Shown one piece after another: positions 29,392 to 38,698 of a stretch of DNA of 64,000 nucleotides. Position 1 is the first letter of the stretch. The number at the start of each line of letters is the position of its first letter. Origin of the DNA: an uncultured Mailhella sp. (GTDB taxonomy: Bacteria; Desulfobacterota; Desulfovibrionia; Desulfovibrionales; Desulfovibrionaceae); assembly GCF_944324615.1 (NCBI RefSeq), contig NZ_CALUWY010000007.1:1-64000 (forward strand). The letters are read 5' to 3'. The notes under the pieces were generated by a model that had not been told where the DNA came from, ran no database searches, and worked only from the letters and a program-made list of their open reading frames with translations. The translations under genes were made by a program, and so were the position numbers.

Positions 29392-30264
29392 TTACCCCTT
29401 CTTCAGCATGGGATAACCCATGGCTTCGCGCTGGGCGGCATAAAGATGGGCCACGCCGGAAGCAAGCGTGCGCACGCGGGCGATGTAACCGGCGCGCTCC
29501 GTGATGGAAATGGCCCCGCGGGCATCCAGCAGGTTGAACGTATGGGAGCACTTCAGGCAGTAGTCATAGGCGGGAAGAGGAAGCTTCACGTCGATGAGGC
29601 GCAGGCATTCCTTTTCGTAGTCGTTGAAGTGCTGAAGCAGCATGGCGGCGTCGCTCTGATCGAAATTGTAGCAGGACTGCTCGTATTCGTTCTGATGGTA
29701 CACGTCGCCGTAGGTGATGGAATCGTTCCACTTGATGTCGTACACCGATTCCACGCCCTGCAGATACATGGTCAGGCGTTCCAGGCCGTAGGTGAGTTCC
29801 ACGCTGGCCGGGGAAAGGTCGATGCCGCCCACCTGCTGGAAATAGGTGAACTGCGACACTTCCATGCCGTTGAGCCACACTTCCCAGCCGAGGCCCCAGG
29901 CGCCCAGAGTGGGGGATTCCCAGTCGTCTTCCACAAAGCGGATGTCATGCTTTGCCGGGTCGATGCCGAGGGCCTTCAGGCTGTCGAGATACAGCTGCTG
30001 AGGATCCGCCGGAGCAGGCTTCATGATGACCTGGAACTGGAAGTAATGCTGGAGGCGGTTGGGGTTGTCGCCGTAGCGGCCGTCGGTGGGACGACGCGAA
30101 GGTTCCACATAGGCGGCCTTCCAGGGCTCGGGGCCGATAACGCGCAGGAAGGTGGAGGGGTTGAAGGTGCCCGCACCGCATTCCAGGTCCACAGGCTGAA
30201 CCACGGCACAGCCCTGTCTGGCCCAGTAGTCCTGCAATGTCAGAATAACATCCTGAAAATTCAT
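29392..30264 (-). CDS. glyQ: Glycyl-tRNA synthetase alpha subunit
   Basis: Catalytic class II subunit of GlyRS, 290 residues, standard length. It starts [20 protein letters not shown] and carries motif-2-like [20 protein letters not shown], with [12 protein letters not shown] and [27 protein letters not shown] ribosome site precedes the ATG. It is 86 bases downstream of recO in the same direction and overlaps nothing; glyS follows after three bases. Confidence 0.97.
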   Translation of the reverse strand: MNFQDVILTLQDYWARQGCAVVQPVDLECGAGTFNPSTFLRVIGPEPWKAAYVEPSRRPTDGRYGDNPNRLQHYFQFQVIMKPAPADPQQLYLDSLKALGIDPAKHDIRFVEDDWESPTLGAWGLGWEVWLNGMEVSQFTYFQQVGGIDLSPASVELTYGLERLTMYLQGVESVYDIKWNDSITYGDVYHQNEYEQSCYNFDQSDAAMLLQHFNDYEKECLRLIDVKLPLPAYDYCLKCSHTFNLLDARGAISITERAGYIARVRTLASGVAHLYAAQREAMGYPMLKKG

Positions 30265-30350
30265 GTATCACTCCTGAAATTCGCCAATGGAGCATTGGCC
30301 TTGCTTGCCGTCGCGCCGCAGACCTGCAAAAAGCCTGTCCGGCCGCGCCG

Positions 30351-31097
30351 CTACATGGCCTTGAACCGGCCGTTGGCCCATTCGAGACCGAGATGGTACC
30401 GCACAAAAGCGTCGATCAGGCGCGCGGCCTGCCTTGCGCCTTCCGGCGAAGGGTGCAGCCTGCCCCATGACTGCGGTGAGTATTCCTTCACTTTCCCCAG
30501 TACGTCAAGAGCTTCCTGCCCCAGAGAAAGGCTCATATCGCCGGATCGGCGGCAGGAAGGGCAGCATGCGGCCCCCTCTCCCACCAGAAAATGCGCCTCC
30601 TCCACCTCGCTCAGGGCACGCCCGCAGCGGGCGCAGACACCAAGTTCCGGGGCATAGCCCTGCTCCGCCGCAAGGCGGAAACGAAAAAGCACCGGCATGA
30701 CGGCCGGCACGTCGTCCTCTTCTTCCAGAAGCTGAAGCATGCCGTGCATGAGCGCGTAACTTGCGCCCGCGTTGTCCGGCGGCACGCCCATGGCTTCCAG
30801 AAAACGCACGCAGTTGGCCGCCATGCCCTGCCGCCGCCAGTCGCGGCGCAGTCGCTCCGGCCCGGCCAGAAGCGTGGCTTCCTGCAGATTGAGGAAGCGC
30901 CCGTCGCGCGAATACGCGGCGCTCACCCGGGTGCGGTGGAACACGTCGAGGCAGCCCGTGAAGCGCCTGCGGCTCCCGCTCCCGGCGAAGGCAAAGGCCG
31001 TGACAAGCCCCTTCTCCCGCGCAAGAATCCGGACCCAGAGATCCGCCTCACGGAATTTTCCGATGCGAAGCACCAGGGCATCGTCCGTCCACTGCAT
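30351..31097 (-). CDS. recO: DNA repair protein RecO
   Basis: RecFOR-pathway protein that helps load RecA on SSB-coated DNA. 248 residues. The N-terminal OB-fold begins WTDDALVLRIGKFREADLWV and LAREKGLVTAFAFAGSGSRR; a helical middle follows; the C-terminal zinc site is CARCGRAL...CCPSC (about residues 160-182), as in zinc-containing RecO proteins. Located between the RodZ-like gene and glyQ in one operon. A GAGGAG lies 13 bases before the ATG, a long spacing. Confidence 0.92.
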   Translation of the reverse strand: MQWTDDALVLRIGKFREADLWVRILAREKGLVTAFAFAGSGSRRRFTGCLDVFHRTRVSAAYSRDGRFLNLQEATLLAGPERLRRDWRRQGMAANCVRFLEAMGVPPDNAGASYALMHGMLQLLEEEDDVPAVMPVLFRFRLAAEQGYAPELGVCARCGRALSEVEEAHFLVGEGAACCPSCRRSGDMSLSLGQEALDVLGKVKEYSPQSWGRLHPSPEGARQAARLIDAFVRYHLGLEWANGRFKAM

Positions 31098-31124
31098 AAA
31101 AAGCCCTGCTCCTCACAACGCACA

Positions 31125-31154
31125 GAGCGGTTTAATGCCGAGATTAAACCGCTC
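31125..31154. repeat. Perfect 12-bp inverted repeat upstream of recO
   Basis: GAGCGGTTTAAT (31125-31136) and ATTAAACCGCTC (31143-31154) are exact complements around a six-base loop. No T-run follows on either strand, so a simple intrinsic terminator is unlikely. It lies 28 bases before the recO start codon and could be an operator, an RNA processing site or an attenuator inside the operon. Confidence 0.6.
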
Positions 31155-31341
31155 TCACGGACGGGGAACGGACACCCGCTCCCCATCCCGGACATGCTGT
31201 ATCTTCCATGCCGCACCACAATGCGGCTCCCTCAACGCAGGCCCGGCCTCTGCCGGGCGCTTTCCTTCGTGCAGAAAAGGCTTCCGGCAGACAAAAGGCC
31301 CGCCTTCGCCCTTCACGCGGAAGAAGGAAGCTTCCGCACAA

Positions 31342-32289
31342 CTACTGCTGCGCAGGGGGGAAGCTCATGGTCACCACGCGCGGAGAGGTGGAACGTTCCA
31401 GTTCCTTGCCGTCGTACACCACGCGCACAGCCTTCGCATTGCCGAGGCGGATGACCAGAGTGTCGCGGAAGGTCATGGAAAACGTATCGCCCCTGCGCAG
31501 GGTGCGCTGCTGCTTCTTGCCGTCGGGTTCAAAGCCCATCCAGCAGTCGCCGGTATCGGCAATGACTTCCACCTGATGCAGGCCCTCGGGCAGGTTCACG
31601 GCTTCGTCCGCAGCCGTATTTTCGGCAGCGGGCACCGCTTCCGCCGCAGGCGGCGTGTTCTGCGCCTGCGTGACGGCGGGCTGGGCCGCGCCTTCCTGCA
31701 CGGGCTGGACGGTCGCAGCGGCATCCTGCTGGGCAGGCGCGCTCTGCTGCACGGAGGAATCGGCCTGCTGGGCGGGCTGCGTCGCGGGCTGCGCGGGCGG
31801 CAGCTCCGTGGAAGGAGCCGCATTCCCCCAGGTGGGCACCGGCGCCTCGGCGGAAGACTGCTCCCCGGTCATGACGGTGGGCGTCTCATAGTCGCGGCCG
31901 GCAAAGAAGTGCAGATAGGCCATATACGCCCCGCAGGCCAGAGCCAGCAGAAGCGCGGCCTTGAGCACCCCGCCGAGAATCACGGGCAGTATGCTCGGCT
32001 TCACCGAGGTATAGGTGGTGTTCTCCGCGATCACGGGACGGGAAATGTTCTCGAATCCTTCCAGATTCTTGAGCCATTCCGTCACCTCGTCGGCGGAAAA
32101 TCCCACGAGCATGGCGTATTCTTTAATGAAGTGATGCACATACACCGTACGGGGCACGCGGTCGGAACCTTCCTCAATGCCCTGAAGGATGCGCGTAGGT
32201 ATCTTGAGCCGGTCGGCCACATCGGCCACTGCCATATCACGGCCCTCACGGGCCTCACGGAGCTTAGCTCCCAGTTCTGCCAGAGTCAT
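31342..32289 (-). CDS. rodZ: RodZ-like cytoskeletal/HTH membrane protein
   Basis: 315 residues with the RodZ layout: N-terminal helix-turn-helix_25 (LGAKLREAREGRDMAVADVA, RLKIPTRILQGIEEG, residues 5-70), one membrane segment (about 105-125, LPVILGGVLKAALLLALACG), a long Pro/Gln/Ala-rich periplasmic linker (about 145-230) and a C-terminal DUF4115 domain (VEVIADTGDCWMGFEPDGKK, LRRGDTFSMTF). RodZ links MreB filaments to the cell envelope. Eight bases separate it from the SurA-like gene. The symbol rests on domain order, not on a partner gene nearby. Confidence 0.85.
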   Translation of the reverse strand: MTLAELGAKLREAREGRDMAVADVADRLKIPTRILQGIEEGSDRVPRTVYVHHFIKEYAMLVGFSADEVTEWLKNLEGFENISRPVIAENTTYTSVKPSILPVILGGVLKAALLLALACGAYMAYLHFFAGRDYETPTVMTGEQSSAEAPVPTWGNAAPSTELPPAQPATQPAQQADSSVQQSAPAQQDAAATVQPVQEGAAQPAVTQAQNTPPAAEAVPAAENTAADEAVNLPEGLHQVEVIADTGDCWMGFEPDGKKQQRTLRRGDTFSMTFRDTLVIRLGNAKAVRVVYDGKELERSTSPRVVTMSFPPAQQ

Positions 32290-32297
32290 AGAGCGCC

Positions 32298-33239
32298 TCA
32301 GTTGCGGATATCGATGAGCGCCTTGTCACGAAGCTGTGCAGTATACTGCTGGAAGCGTTCCTGCAGGCGGGGCTGGCGCAGGATCTGTTCAATGCGCCTG
32401 GCAGTATCGGAATCAGGAACGGCATTGCTCTGATCCGTGTTTTCCGCTTCCTCAAAATCAAGCAGAGCTATCTGTACCTTGGTGGCATTCATGCTGAGCA
32501 GGGGAGAAACGTCGCCCTTCTTCATGCGCGAAACCTGATCCAGCATGCCCGGAGCCATGTCGGAAAGGGCCATGAAGCCGAGGTCGCCGCCGCCTTCGGC
32601 GTTGGGGCCGATGGACACCTTGCGGGCGGCCTGCTGGAACGACACCTTGCCGGAAGCGATGTCGGCGGCCCACTTTTCCGCATCGACATCCGCAGGATAG
32701 ACCAGCATGCCCACACGGGCACGGCCGCTGGCAAATCCCGCCATGTTCTTCCGGTAATAATCGTTGATTTCATCCTCCGTGACCACAACCTTGCTCACCA
32801 CGTTGCGCGACATGAGGCGCTGGGAAACGAGCTGAATATACAGTTTGTCGCGGAAGGTCTTTTCCGTAAGTCCGTCCTTGGCCATCTGCTTGAAGAACAC
32901 GTCGCGTTCCAGTTTGCTGTCCTTGACGATCTGGTCGACGGCGGCGTCCACGTCGGCATCGGAAACCGTAATGCTTTCCTTTTTGGCCTCCTGAAGGAGG
33001 ATCTTGTCGTTGATCATTCTGTCGAGCACGGCCTTCCGCACTTCTTCCGCCATCTGCGGTTTCTTCACGGGGTCGATCTTCTGCCCGACAAGTTCCAGCT
33101 GAAGAGCCTTGTCCAGTTCCCGGGAGGTGATCATGTCACCGTTGACCACCGCGACAATGCGGGCAATCGGGGCCGACAGGGCGGGCTGCACGGAAAAAAG
33201 AGAGGCCGCGCAGGCCAGAGATATGAAAAGGGTACGCAA
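32298..33239 (-). CDS. SurA/PpiC-type periplasmic chaperone with prolyl-isomerase domain
   Basis: 313 residues. Signal peptide (LFISLACAASLFSVQPALSA), then a SurA N-domain (ARIVAVVNGDMITSRELDKA, then VRKAVLDRMINDKILLQEAK), a linker helix region, and one parvulin-like domain (RVGMLVYPADVDAEKWAADI, then GGGDLGFMALSDMAPGMLDQ, about residues 170-260). Such proteins escort outer-membrane proteins. The start is TTG (33237-33239) with AGGAGTG upstream; there is no in-frame ATG before the signal peptide. It follows mfd by 22 bases. Confidence 0.88.
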   Translation of the reverse strand: MRTLFISLACAASLFSVQPALSAPIARIVAVVNGDMITSRELDKALQLELVGQKIDPVKKPQMAEEVRKAVLDRMINDKILLQEAKKESITVSDADVDAAVDQIVKDSKLERDVFFKQMAKDGLTEKTFRDKLYIQLVSQRLMSRNVVSKVVVTEDEINDYYRKNMAGFASGRARVGMLVYPADVDAEKWAADIASGKVSFQQAARKVSIGPNAEGGGDLGFMALSDMAPGMLDQVSRMKKGDVSPLLSMNATKVQIALLDFEEAENTDQSNAVPDSDTARRIEQILRQPRLQERFQQYTAQLRDKALIDIRN

Positions 33240-33261
33240 GAGAGCACACTCCTGATAGTCG

Positions 33262-36200
33262 TTACGATGTTTGCTTATAGCCTGTTTTTTTCACACTGGC
33301 AACGTTCCGACATGCAGATTTCCGTGAAGAAATCTCCTCCGCCGGGCCCTGCTCGCACGCACTTTTCTGCTCCGTCTTCAGGCTGCCCAGAAGGGTACGC
33401 GCCTCATCGAGCTTTTCCGCAGGCGTGCGCCCCGGCTCAAGGGAAAGTTCCAGCGTTGCCGGGGGCTGGAGCCTGATGCGGTCCCTGTGCTCCATGACAA
33501 GCCGCACAATGGCCTCGGGCCGCACGCTCTTCTGCCCTTCGGCCCAGGTCACGCGCACGCGGTCGGCCCACAGATCCGCCCGCGCCACGCCGAGTTCGTT
33601 CACGCGGGCCTTGAAGGCCAGCACGGCAAGGAAGGTTTCCAGCGCCTCGGGGAAGGGGCCGAAACGGTCGCGCATCTCCATTTCCACATTTTCGCGCGCC
33701 GCCCCGTCCGTGGCGGAAGAAAGCATCTTGTAATACTTCAGCCGCTCGTGGGCATCTTCGATATAGGTGTCGGGAATGTGGGCGGGCAGGCCGAGATTGA
33801 TTTCCGTTTCCGTGCGGAGAAGCTCCTCCTCGCCCTTGAGCCGCGCCACGGCGTCTTCCAGCATTTCCAGGTAAAGGTCAAGCCCCACGCGGGCCATGTG
33901 GCCGGACTGCGCCTCGCCGAGAATATTGCCCGCGCCGCGCAGGCGCAGATCCTCCATGGCCACCTGAAAGCCCGCACCGAGATAATCCATTTCCAGAATG
34001 ATGCGCAGGCGTTCCCGGGCCAGAGCGGGCAGATGCTCCACATCCGACACCACGAACACGGCGTACGCCTGCCTGTCGGAACGTCCCACCCTGCCCCGGA
34101 GCTGATAGAGCTGTCCCAGGCCGAACAGCTGCGCCTGATCCACGATGAGCGTATTGGCACGGGGGAAGTCCAGCCCCGATTCCACAATGGCCGTGCACAC
34201 CAGAATGTCCAGCTCCCCGTGCCAGAACTTGTGCATGGTGTCTTCCAGTTCCTTTTCCGCCATCTGGCCGTGGGCCATACCCACGCGGGCGCCGGGCACA
34301 AGCTCCCTGACCATGGCGGCCGCACGGGGAAGCGTCTGCACCCTGTTGTGCACAAAGAATACCTGCCCCTGCCGGGCAAGCTCGCGCTCCATCACCTGCT
34401 TGAGCGCGCCCCTGTCCCTGTCGATGAGGGCCGTGGCCACGGGCTTTCTTTCGGCAGGCGCGGTTTCCAGCACGGAAAGCTCGCGTATGCCCGACATGGA
34501 AAGCTGCAGCGTGCGCGGAATGGGCGTGGCCGTCAGGGTGAGGGCATCCACATTCTTCCGCAGTTCCTTCAGCTTTTCCTTGTGACGCACGCCGAAGCGC
34601 TGCTCCTCGTCAAGGATGAGAAGGCCGAGATTGGGCAGTTCCACATCCTTGGAAAGCAGGCGGTGCGTGCCTATGAGAATATCTATCTGCCCCCGGGCGG
34701 CCGCCTTCAGCGTTTCCGTCTGCTTTGCCCGGGGCACAAAACGGCTGAGCAGCCCCACATTGACGGGAAAGCCCGCCATGCGGGAACGGAAGGTCTGGTA
34801 ATGCTGCTCGGCAAGCACCGTGGTGGGGCACAGCAGCGCCACCTGCCGCCCGTCGCAGGCCGCACGGAAGGCCGCGCGCAGCGCCACCTCCGTCTTGCCG
34901 AAGCCCACGTCGCCGCAGACAAGGCGGTCCATGGGAACGGGCTTGTCCATGTCCTGAAACACTTCCTGTATGGCGCGCGCCTGATCGGGCGTTTCCTCGA
35001 AGCCGAAGGTGGCCTCGAACTCATGGTACATCTCTCCCACGGGAGAATAGGAAAAGCCCTTGGCAACCTTGCGCCACGCATACATCTGCATGAGGTCGGC
35101 CGCCACCTTCTCCACGGCCTTGCGGGCCTTTTCCCGGCTGTTCGTCCAGGAACTTCCGCCCAGCCGGTCCAGAGCGGGCGGCGGGCCGTCGGCCTTGAAC
35201 TTCTGCACCACGGAAAGTCTGTCCACCGGCAGGTAAAGCCGTGCACCCTCGGCGTATTCCAGCAGAAGATAGTCGTTGTCCACGCCGGTTCCGCCCGGGC
35301 TCATGCGGTGCAGGCCTCCGAAACGCCCCACGCCGTAATCCCTGTGCACCAGAAGGTCGCCCACGCGCAGATCATCGTACCGGTCCAGCCCGCGGAACGC
35401 GCCGGAAGCCACCCTGTGCGAACTTTCCGCCCGCGGCTGAAGCAGCTCCTCGCCGAGCACCAGCGCGTTGTCCCAGACAAGTTCCGCACCCTGCCGGTAG
35501 GGGGCCACCACGGCAAAAAGGCCGCGCCCCTCGGGATCGTAGCGCAGGGCAGGAAGAATGCCGTCCTGCTCCGCCAGCTTGAGAAACTTGCGCCGTCCGC
35601 GCTCCGAAGCAAAGGCCAGCACCACCTGTCTGTGCGCGGAAGTCCAGCGCTTCAGTCCTGCGGAAAGCTGCTGCCACGGTCTGTCCTGTTCGGGCTGACC
35701 GGGGAAGAGGTCGGCAAAGCCGTGCAGCGTCCGCTCAAGAAGGTCCTCCCCGGCCTGATCCGTACCCATGGTCAGAGGTTCGGCATACAGGCGGGGGCGG
35801 CTCTCAAAGGATTTCTGCGCTCCGTCCGCATCACGCAGGGCAAGGTGCGCAGGCTGCACAAGGCTGGTTTCTTCCGACTGCACGCGGAAATGCTCGCGCC
35901 ACCGGCCCTCCGCCTCGTCAAGTTCTTCCCTCATTTCGTGGCGGCCGGGCAGAAAACACATGGTATCCGGGGCGAACCACTCATCCAGCGCCGTGGGCGC
36001 GGCATACACGCATCCGGGCAGAAGGCGCATGTCGTCCTGCTCCAGAGCGTGTTCCAGAGAAAGGCGCGACACTTCGCTGATGCTCCGGTTCTTTAAACGG
36101 CTCTTCCAGTGGCTGCGCACCTGCTTCTTCCAGGCCTCGCCGAAACCGAAGGGCGTCACGGGCAGAAACGTTGCTTCGTTCAGATGCCCCACGGAACGCT

Positions 36201-36846
36201 GGGTGGCAAAGTCGAACACGCGCATTTCGTCCACGGTGTCGCCGAAGAATTCCAGACGCAGAGGCTTTTCATACCCGGGAGGAAGCACATCCAGAATATC
36301 GCCGCGCCGCGCCATGTCCCCGGCATGGGCCACCATGGGCACACGCTGATACCCCCATTCCACAAGCTGCTGCATGAGAAGCTCGGGGGAAATATCTTCC
36401 CCGAGGCGCACGGTCATGGTTCTTGTGTCCAGAAAGTCCAGAGGCGGCAGGAGGGGAATCATGTTGTCCAGCGTAAAGACAACGCCCTTTGCCGTACCCG
36501 TGCGCAGAGCATACAGCACGCTCATGCGCTCGGCCCAGCCCTCCCGGCTGAGCGTTCGTGCGCTGAAGGGAGGCAGAAAGACCCACGGCCGCTCCCACAG
36601 GGGCGACTGCGTATTATCCAGCGACTGCCCGGAGGCGCCTATGCGCCCTACGGAAAGCTCCGGCGTGAAAAGCGTGGTCAGACCGCGCATAAGGGAAAGC
36701 GCGTCGCGGCTGCGCACGGCCAGGGCCGCATGACGCCCGGCCCGCACCGCTTCCACCGCAAGACGGGCCAGTGTGGCCGCGCCCGCTCGGCAGACGGACA
36801 GCCCCGCGCCCTCTTCCATTCTATGGAACAGCGATTCTTTATCCAT
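33262..36846 (-). CDS. mfd: Transcription-repair coupling factor Mfd
   Basis: Removes RNA polymerase stalled at DNA lesions and recruits UvrA. 1194 residues, typical. Order: UvrB-like N-terminal region (TTLFTPELSV, VVFTLDNMIPLLPPL), the CarD/RID polymerase-interaction domain (LRVGDLLVHRDYGVGRFGGL, LEYAEGARLYLPVDRLSVVQ, about 500-560), RecG-type translocase with DRLVCGDVGFGKTEVALRAA, LLILDEEQRFGVRHKEKLKE, LTLTATPIPRTLQLSMSGIR, then a TRCF C-domain. The ATG at 36846 is chosen because the next upstream start (36987) adds 47 residues unlike Mfd. Its ribosome site is poor: the region contains CCTCC, the complement of a Shine-Dalgarno. First gene of the operon. Confidence 0.96.
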   Translation of the reverse strand: MDKESLFHRMEEGAGLSVCRAGAATLARLAVEAVRAGRHAALAVRSRDALSLMRGLTTLFTPELSVGRIGASGQSLDNTQSPLWERPWVFLPPFSARTLSREGWAERMSVLYALRTGTAKGVVFTLDNMIPLLPPLDFLDTRTMTVRLGEDISPELLMQQLVEWGYQRVPMVAHAGDMARRGDILDVLPPGYEKPLRLEFFGDTVDEMRVFDFATQRSVGHLNEATFLPVTPFGFGEAWKKQVRSHWKSRLKNRSISEVSRLSLEHALEQDDMRLLPGCVYAAPTALDEWFAPDTMCFLPGRHEMREELDEAEGRWREHFRVQSEETSLVQPAHLALRDADGAQKSFESRPRLYAEPLTMGTDQAGEDLLERTLHGFADLFPGQPEQDRPWQQLSAGLKRWTSAHRQVVLAFASERGRRKFLKLAEQDGILPALRYDPEGRGLFAVVAPYRQGAELVWDNALVLGEELLQPRAESSHRVASGAFRGLDRYDDLRVGDLLVHRDYGVGRFGGLHRMSPGGTGVDNDYLLLEYAEGARLYLPVDRLSVVQKFKADGPPPALDRLGGSSWTNSREKARKAVEKVAADLMQMYAWRKVAKGFSYSPVGEMYHEFEATFGFEETPDQARAIQEVFQDMDKPVPMDRLVCGDVGFGKTEVALRAAFRAACDGRQVALLCPTTVLAEQHYQTFRSRMAGFPVNVGLLSRFVPRAKQTETLKAAARGQIDILIGTHRLLSKDVELPNLGLLILDEEQRFGVRHKEKLKELRKNVDALTLTATPIPRTLQLSMSGIRELSVLETAPAERKPVATALIDRDRGALKQVMERELARQGQVFFVHNRVQTLPRAAAMVRELVPGARVGMAHGQMAEKELEDTMHKFWHGELDILVCTAIVESGLDFPRANTLIVDQAQLFGLGQLYQLRGRVGRSDRQAYAVFVVSDVEHLPALARERLRIILEMDYLGAGFQVAMEDLRLRGAGNILGEAQSGHMARVGLDLYLEMLEDAVARLKGEEELLRTETEINLGLPAHIPDTYIEDAHERLKYYKMLSSATDGAARENVEMEMRDRFGPFPEALETFLAVLAFKARVNELGVARADLWADRVRVTWAEGQKSVRPEAIVRLVMEHRDRIRLQPPATLELSLEPGRTPAEKLDEARTLLGSLKTEQKSACEQGPAEEISSRKSACRNVASVKKTGYKQTS

Positions 36847-37427
36847 GATCAAAGGAGGTATGATGTACGGAACATAATAAAAGAAGCTCCCCTTTCCCGG
36901 GGAACCGCGATAATGCAACTGTGATAGCAGCAAGACGCCCCACACGCAAGGCGCGCGGCATGAGAGTTTTCCCCTCCCCTGCTCCATGCCCTCAAAAGCT
37001 CCGTCACGGCCTCCACCTTGCTTTAACGGCCGGAATTTTTTATGATGACGTCATGAATCTTCATCAGAACGCCCTTTTCCGCCTCTCTTTTGCAGGGATG
37101 GAGGAACGCCACTGGCGCAGTCACCTCTAAAGGCCCTCCGATACCGGGCCTGACCTCCCTTCACGCCCTGCGCTCAGCCGTGCCCGTGCCTTCCTTGTGC
37201 CGGAAAGTCCGGCACAGCCGGTTCTTCCCCAAAGCATTTTCCCTGCTGCGGTACAGGAAAGGCGCGCCTCCGGCGCATTGAGTTTCCCTCACGGTTGCGC
37301 CGCCATCGCCGGGCCGGATGTTTCTCCTCGGCGCAGAGCTTCAGGCTCCGTTTTTTTTCTGCGGGAACACGCTCTCAGGCGTTCTTCATCCACTCCCCAT
37401 GCCATCATCCGGCAAAAGGAGCCCGTC
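36847..37427. other. Divergent intergenic region between mfd and the YitT-like gene
   Basis: About 580 bases without a convincing gene. Contents: a plus-strand AAAGGAGG at 36851-36858 followed by a five-codon frame; a short stem near 36890; a 10-base palindrome ATGACGTCAT at 37045-37054; and AGGCCC-N9-GGGCCT at 37131-37151. A 25-codon frame at 37052-37129 has no ribosome site. Promoters for both flanking genes must lie here but I cannot place them. Confidence 0.4.
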
Positions 37428-38039
37428 GTGTCTTTTCTCCCCTCTCCCCGGCTCTGCCTCATGAACCTTGCAGGCAGCGCCATTCTGTCTTTCGGTCTCT
37501 ACCACATCCATTCCCTTTCCGGCGTCACGGAAGGCGGCATTCTGGGGGCAACGCTGCTGCTTCAGCACTGGTTCCATATTTCCCCCGCCTGGTCCGGCCT
37601 CGTCATGAACGCCGTCTGCTATCTTCTCGGCTGGAAACTCATGGGCAGGGATTTCATCCTCTGCTCTCTGGTGGCCGGCGGCGGCTTTTCCCTGTTCTAC
37701 GCGATTTTTGAACGTTTTCCCCACCTCTGGCCGCATCTTGCCTCCCATCCTCTTGCGGCCGCCGTACTGGGCGCGCTCTTCGTGGGGGTGGGCGTGGGGA
37801 TATGCGTCCGTGCGGGAGGAGCCCCCGGCGGAGACGATGCCCTTGCCATGAGCATTTCCCACCTCACAGGATGGAACATCCGCTGGCCCTACCTTCTGAG
37901 CGACCTTCTCATTCTTGCGCTTTCGCTCACCTACATTCCGCTGGAACGCATAGGCTATTCCCTGCTTACCGTCATCCTCTCCGGGCAGATCATCGGCTTC
38001 ATGCAGCGCTGCCCCGCCCGGAGAGCTGATGTTTCCTGA
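37428..38039 (+). CDS. YitT-like (DUF161) integral membrane protein
   Basis: 203 residues with five to six membrane segments and family-like features: LAGSAILSFGLYHIHSLSGV TEGGILGATLLLQHWF near the start, GWKLMGRDF, and GAPGGDDALAMSISHLTGWN (about 125-145), typical of YitT/DUF161 proteins. Function unknown. A GTG start (37428) is preferred because AAAAGGAG lies six bases upstream; the ATG 11 codons later lacks a ribosome site. The longer upstream frame has no family sequence. Confidence 0.8.
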   Translation: MSFLPSPRLCLMNLAGSAILSFGLYHIHSLSGVTEGGILGATLLLQHWFHISPAWSGLVMNAVCYLLGWKLMGRDFILCSLVAGGGFSLFYAIFERFPHLWPHLASHPLAAAVLGALFVGVGVGICVRAGGAPGGDDALAMSISHLTGWNIRWPYLLSDLLILALSLTYIPLERIGYSLLTVILSGQIIGFMQRCPARRADVS

Positions 38040-38047
38040 CAGAACAC

Positions 38048-38078
38048 GCCGCCATGCGCCGGAAAAACGCATGGCGGC
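38048..38078 (+). terminator. Hairpin after the YitT-like gene
   Basis: A perfect 11-bp stem GCCGCCATGCG / CGCATGGCGGC with a nine-base loop, nine bases after the stop. Only TCTTCC follows rather than a U-run, so termination may be incomplete. Confidence 0.6.
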
Positions 38079-38601
38079 TCTTCCCCTGTCCGCACCGAAT
38101 GCCGCTCCTTTTTAAAGGTTATGCGGAAAACGCTTCCGCGGGCGGTCGTCCCGGCAAAAGCACAGCACCACAGAGGCAGCCTTCCGCAACAGGCGCGCCG
38201 CTTCCAGCCTGCCGCGCATTTCCGACGGCAGAACCTCCCTTTCCGGCGTGCCCCTTCGCCCTGTCCATGTGCAACAAGCGTATGTTTTCCCGAAGAGCGC
38301 TTTCCGGACACGGCATAACGCCGTATGGAAAACCATCTCTGCTTCGTGCATAAAGAATGGTACTGCCTTTCTTTCCTCCCCTGCGGTAAAGATAAAGAAC
38401 AAAAACACCCGGCAGGGAACAAGCAGCAACGGCCTGAAGCATGGCCGCACAGGCCGGATTTCTTCGGCATAAAAAAATGAATCACTCCACGGCCAGGCGT
38501 TTTTCTGACCTGCCCCGCCCTTTGTTTCAGCAGCAACGGCTTTTTTCCGGAACCTTTTTCACCAAAATACGATTCTCTCATGCGCTTTGCCGTTCCATGG
38601 C
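38079..38601. other. Gene-poor region before the DmsC-like gene
   Basis: About 520 bases. Open frames on both strands lack ribosome sites and recognisable sequence. I see no RNA gene. The promoter for the downstream gene starts at 38602. Confidence 0.4.
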
Positions 38602-38652
38602 TTGACGCGGCGCGCAAAAATCATTTTTATCAGGGCCGCGCCTTCCGGCGCG
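38602..38652 (+). promoter_or_regulatory. Promoter and leader hairpin of the DmsC-like gene
   Basis: TTGACG (38602-38607), 17-base spacer, TTTTAT (38625-38630). Transcription starting near 38637 would begin with the hairpin CGCGCC-TTCC-GGCGCG (38637-38652), a stable tetraloop at the RNA 5' end that may protect the message. The ATG is about 62 bases downstream. Confidence 0.55.
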
Positions 38653-38698
38653 TCACCGTTTCGCCATATCGTACCTTAATATTCTTCGGGGGATTATC

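Noticed and set aside
37052..37129. 25-codon leader peptide upstream of the YitT-like gene
   Set aside because: No ribosome site and no attenuator-like structure directly after it beyond a weak 6-bp stem.
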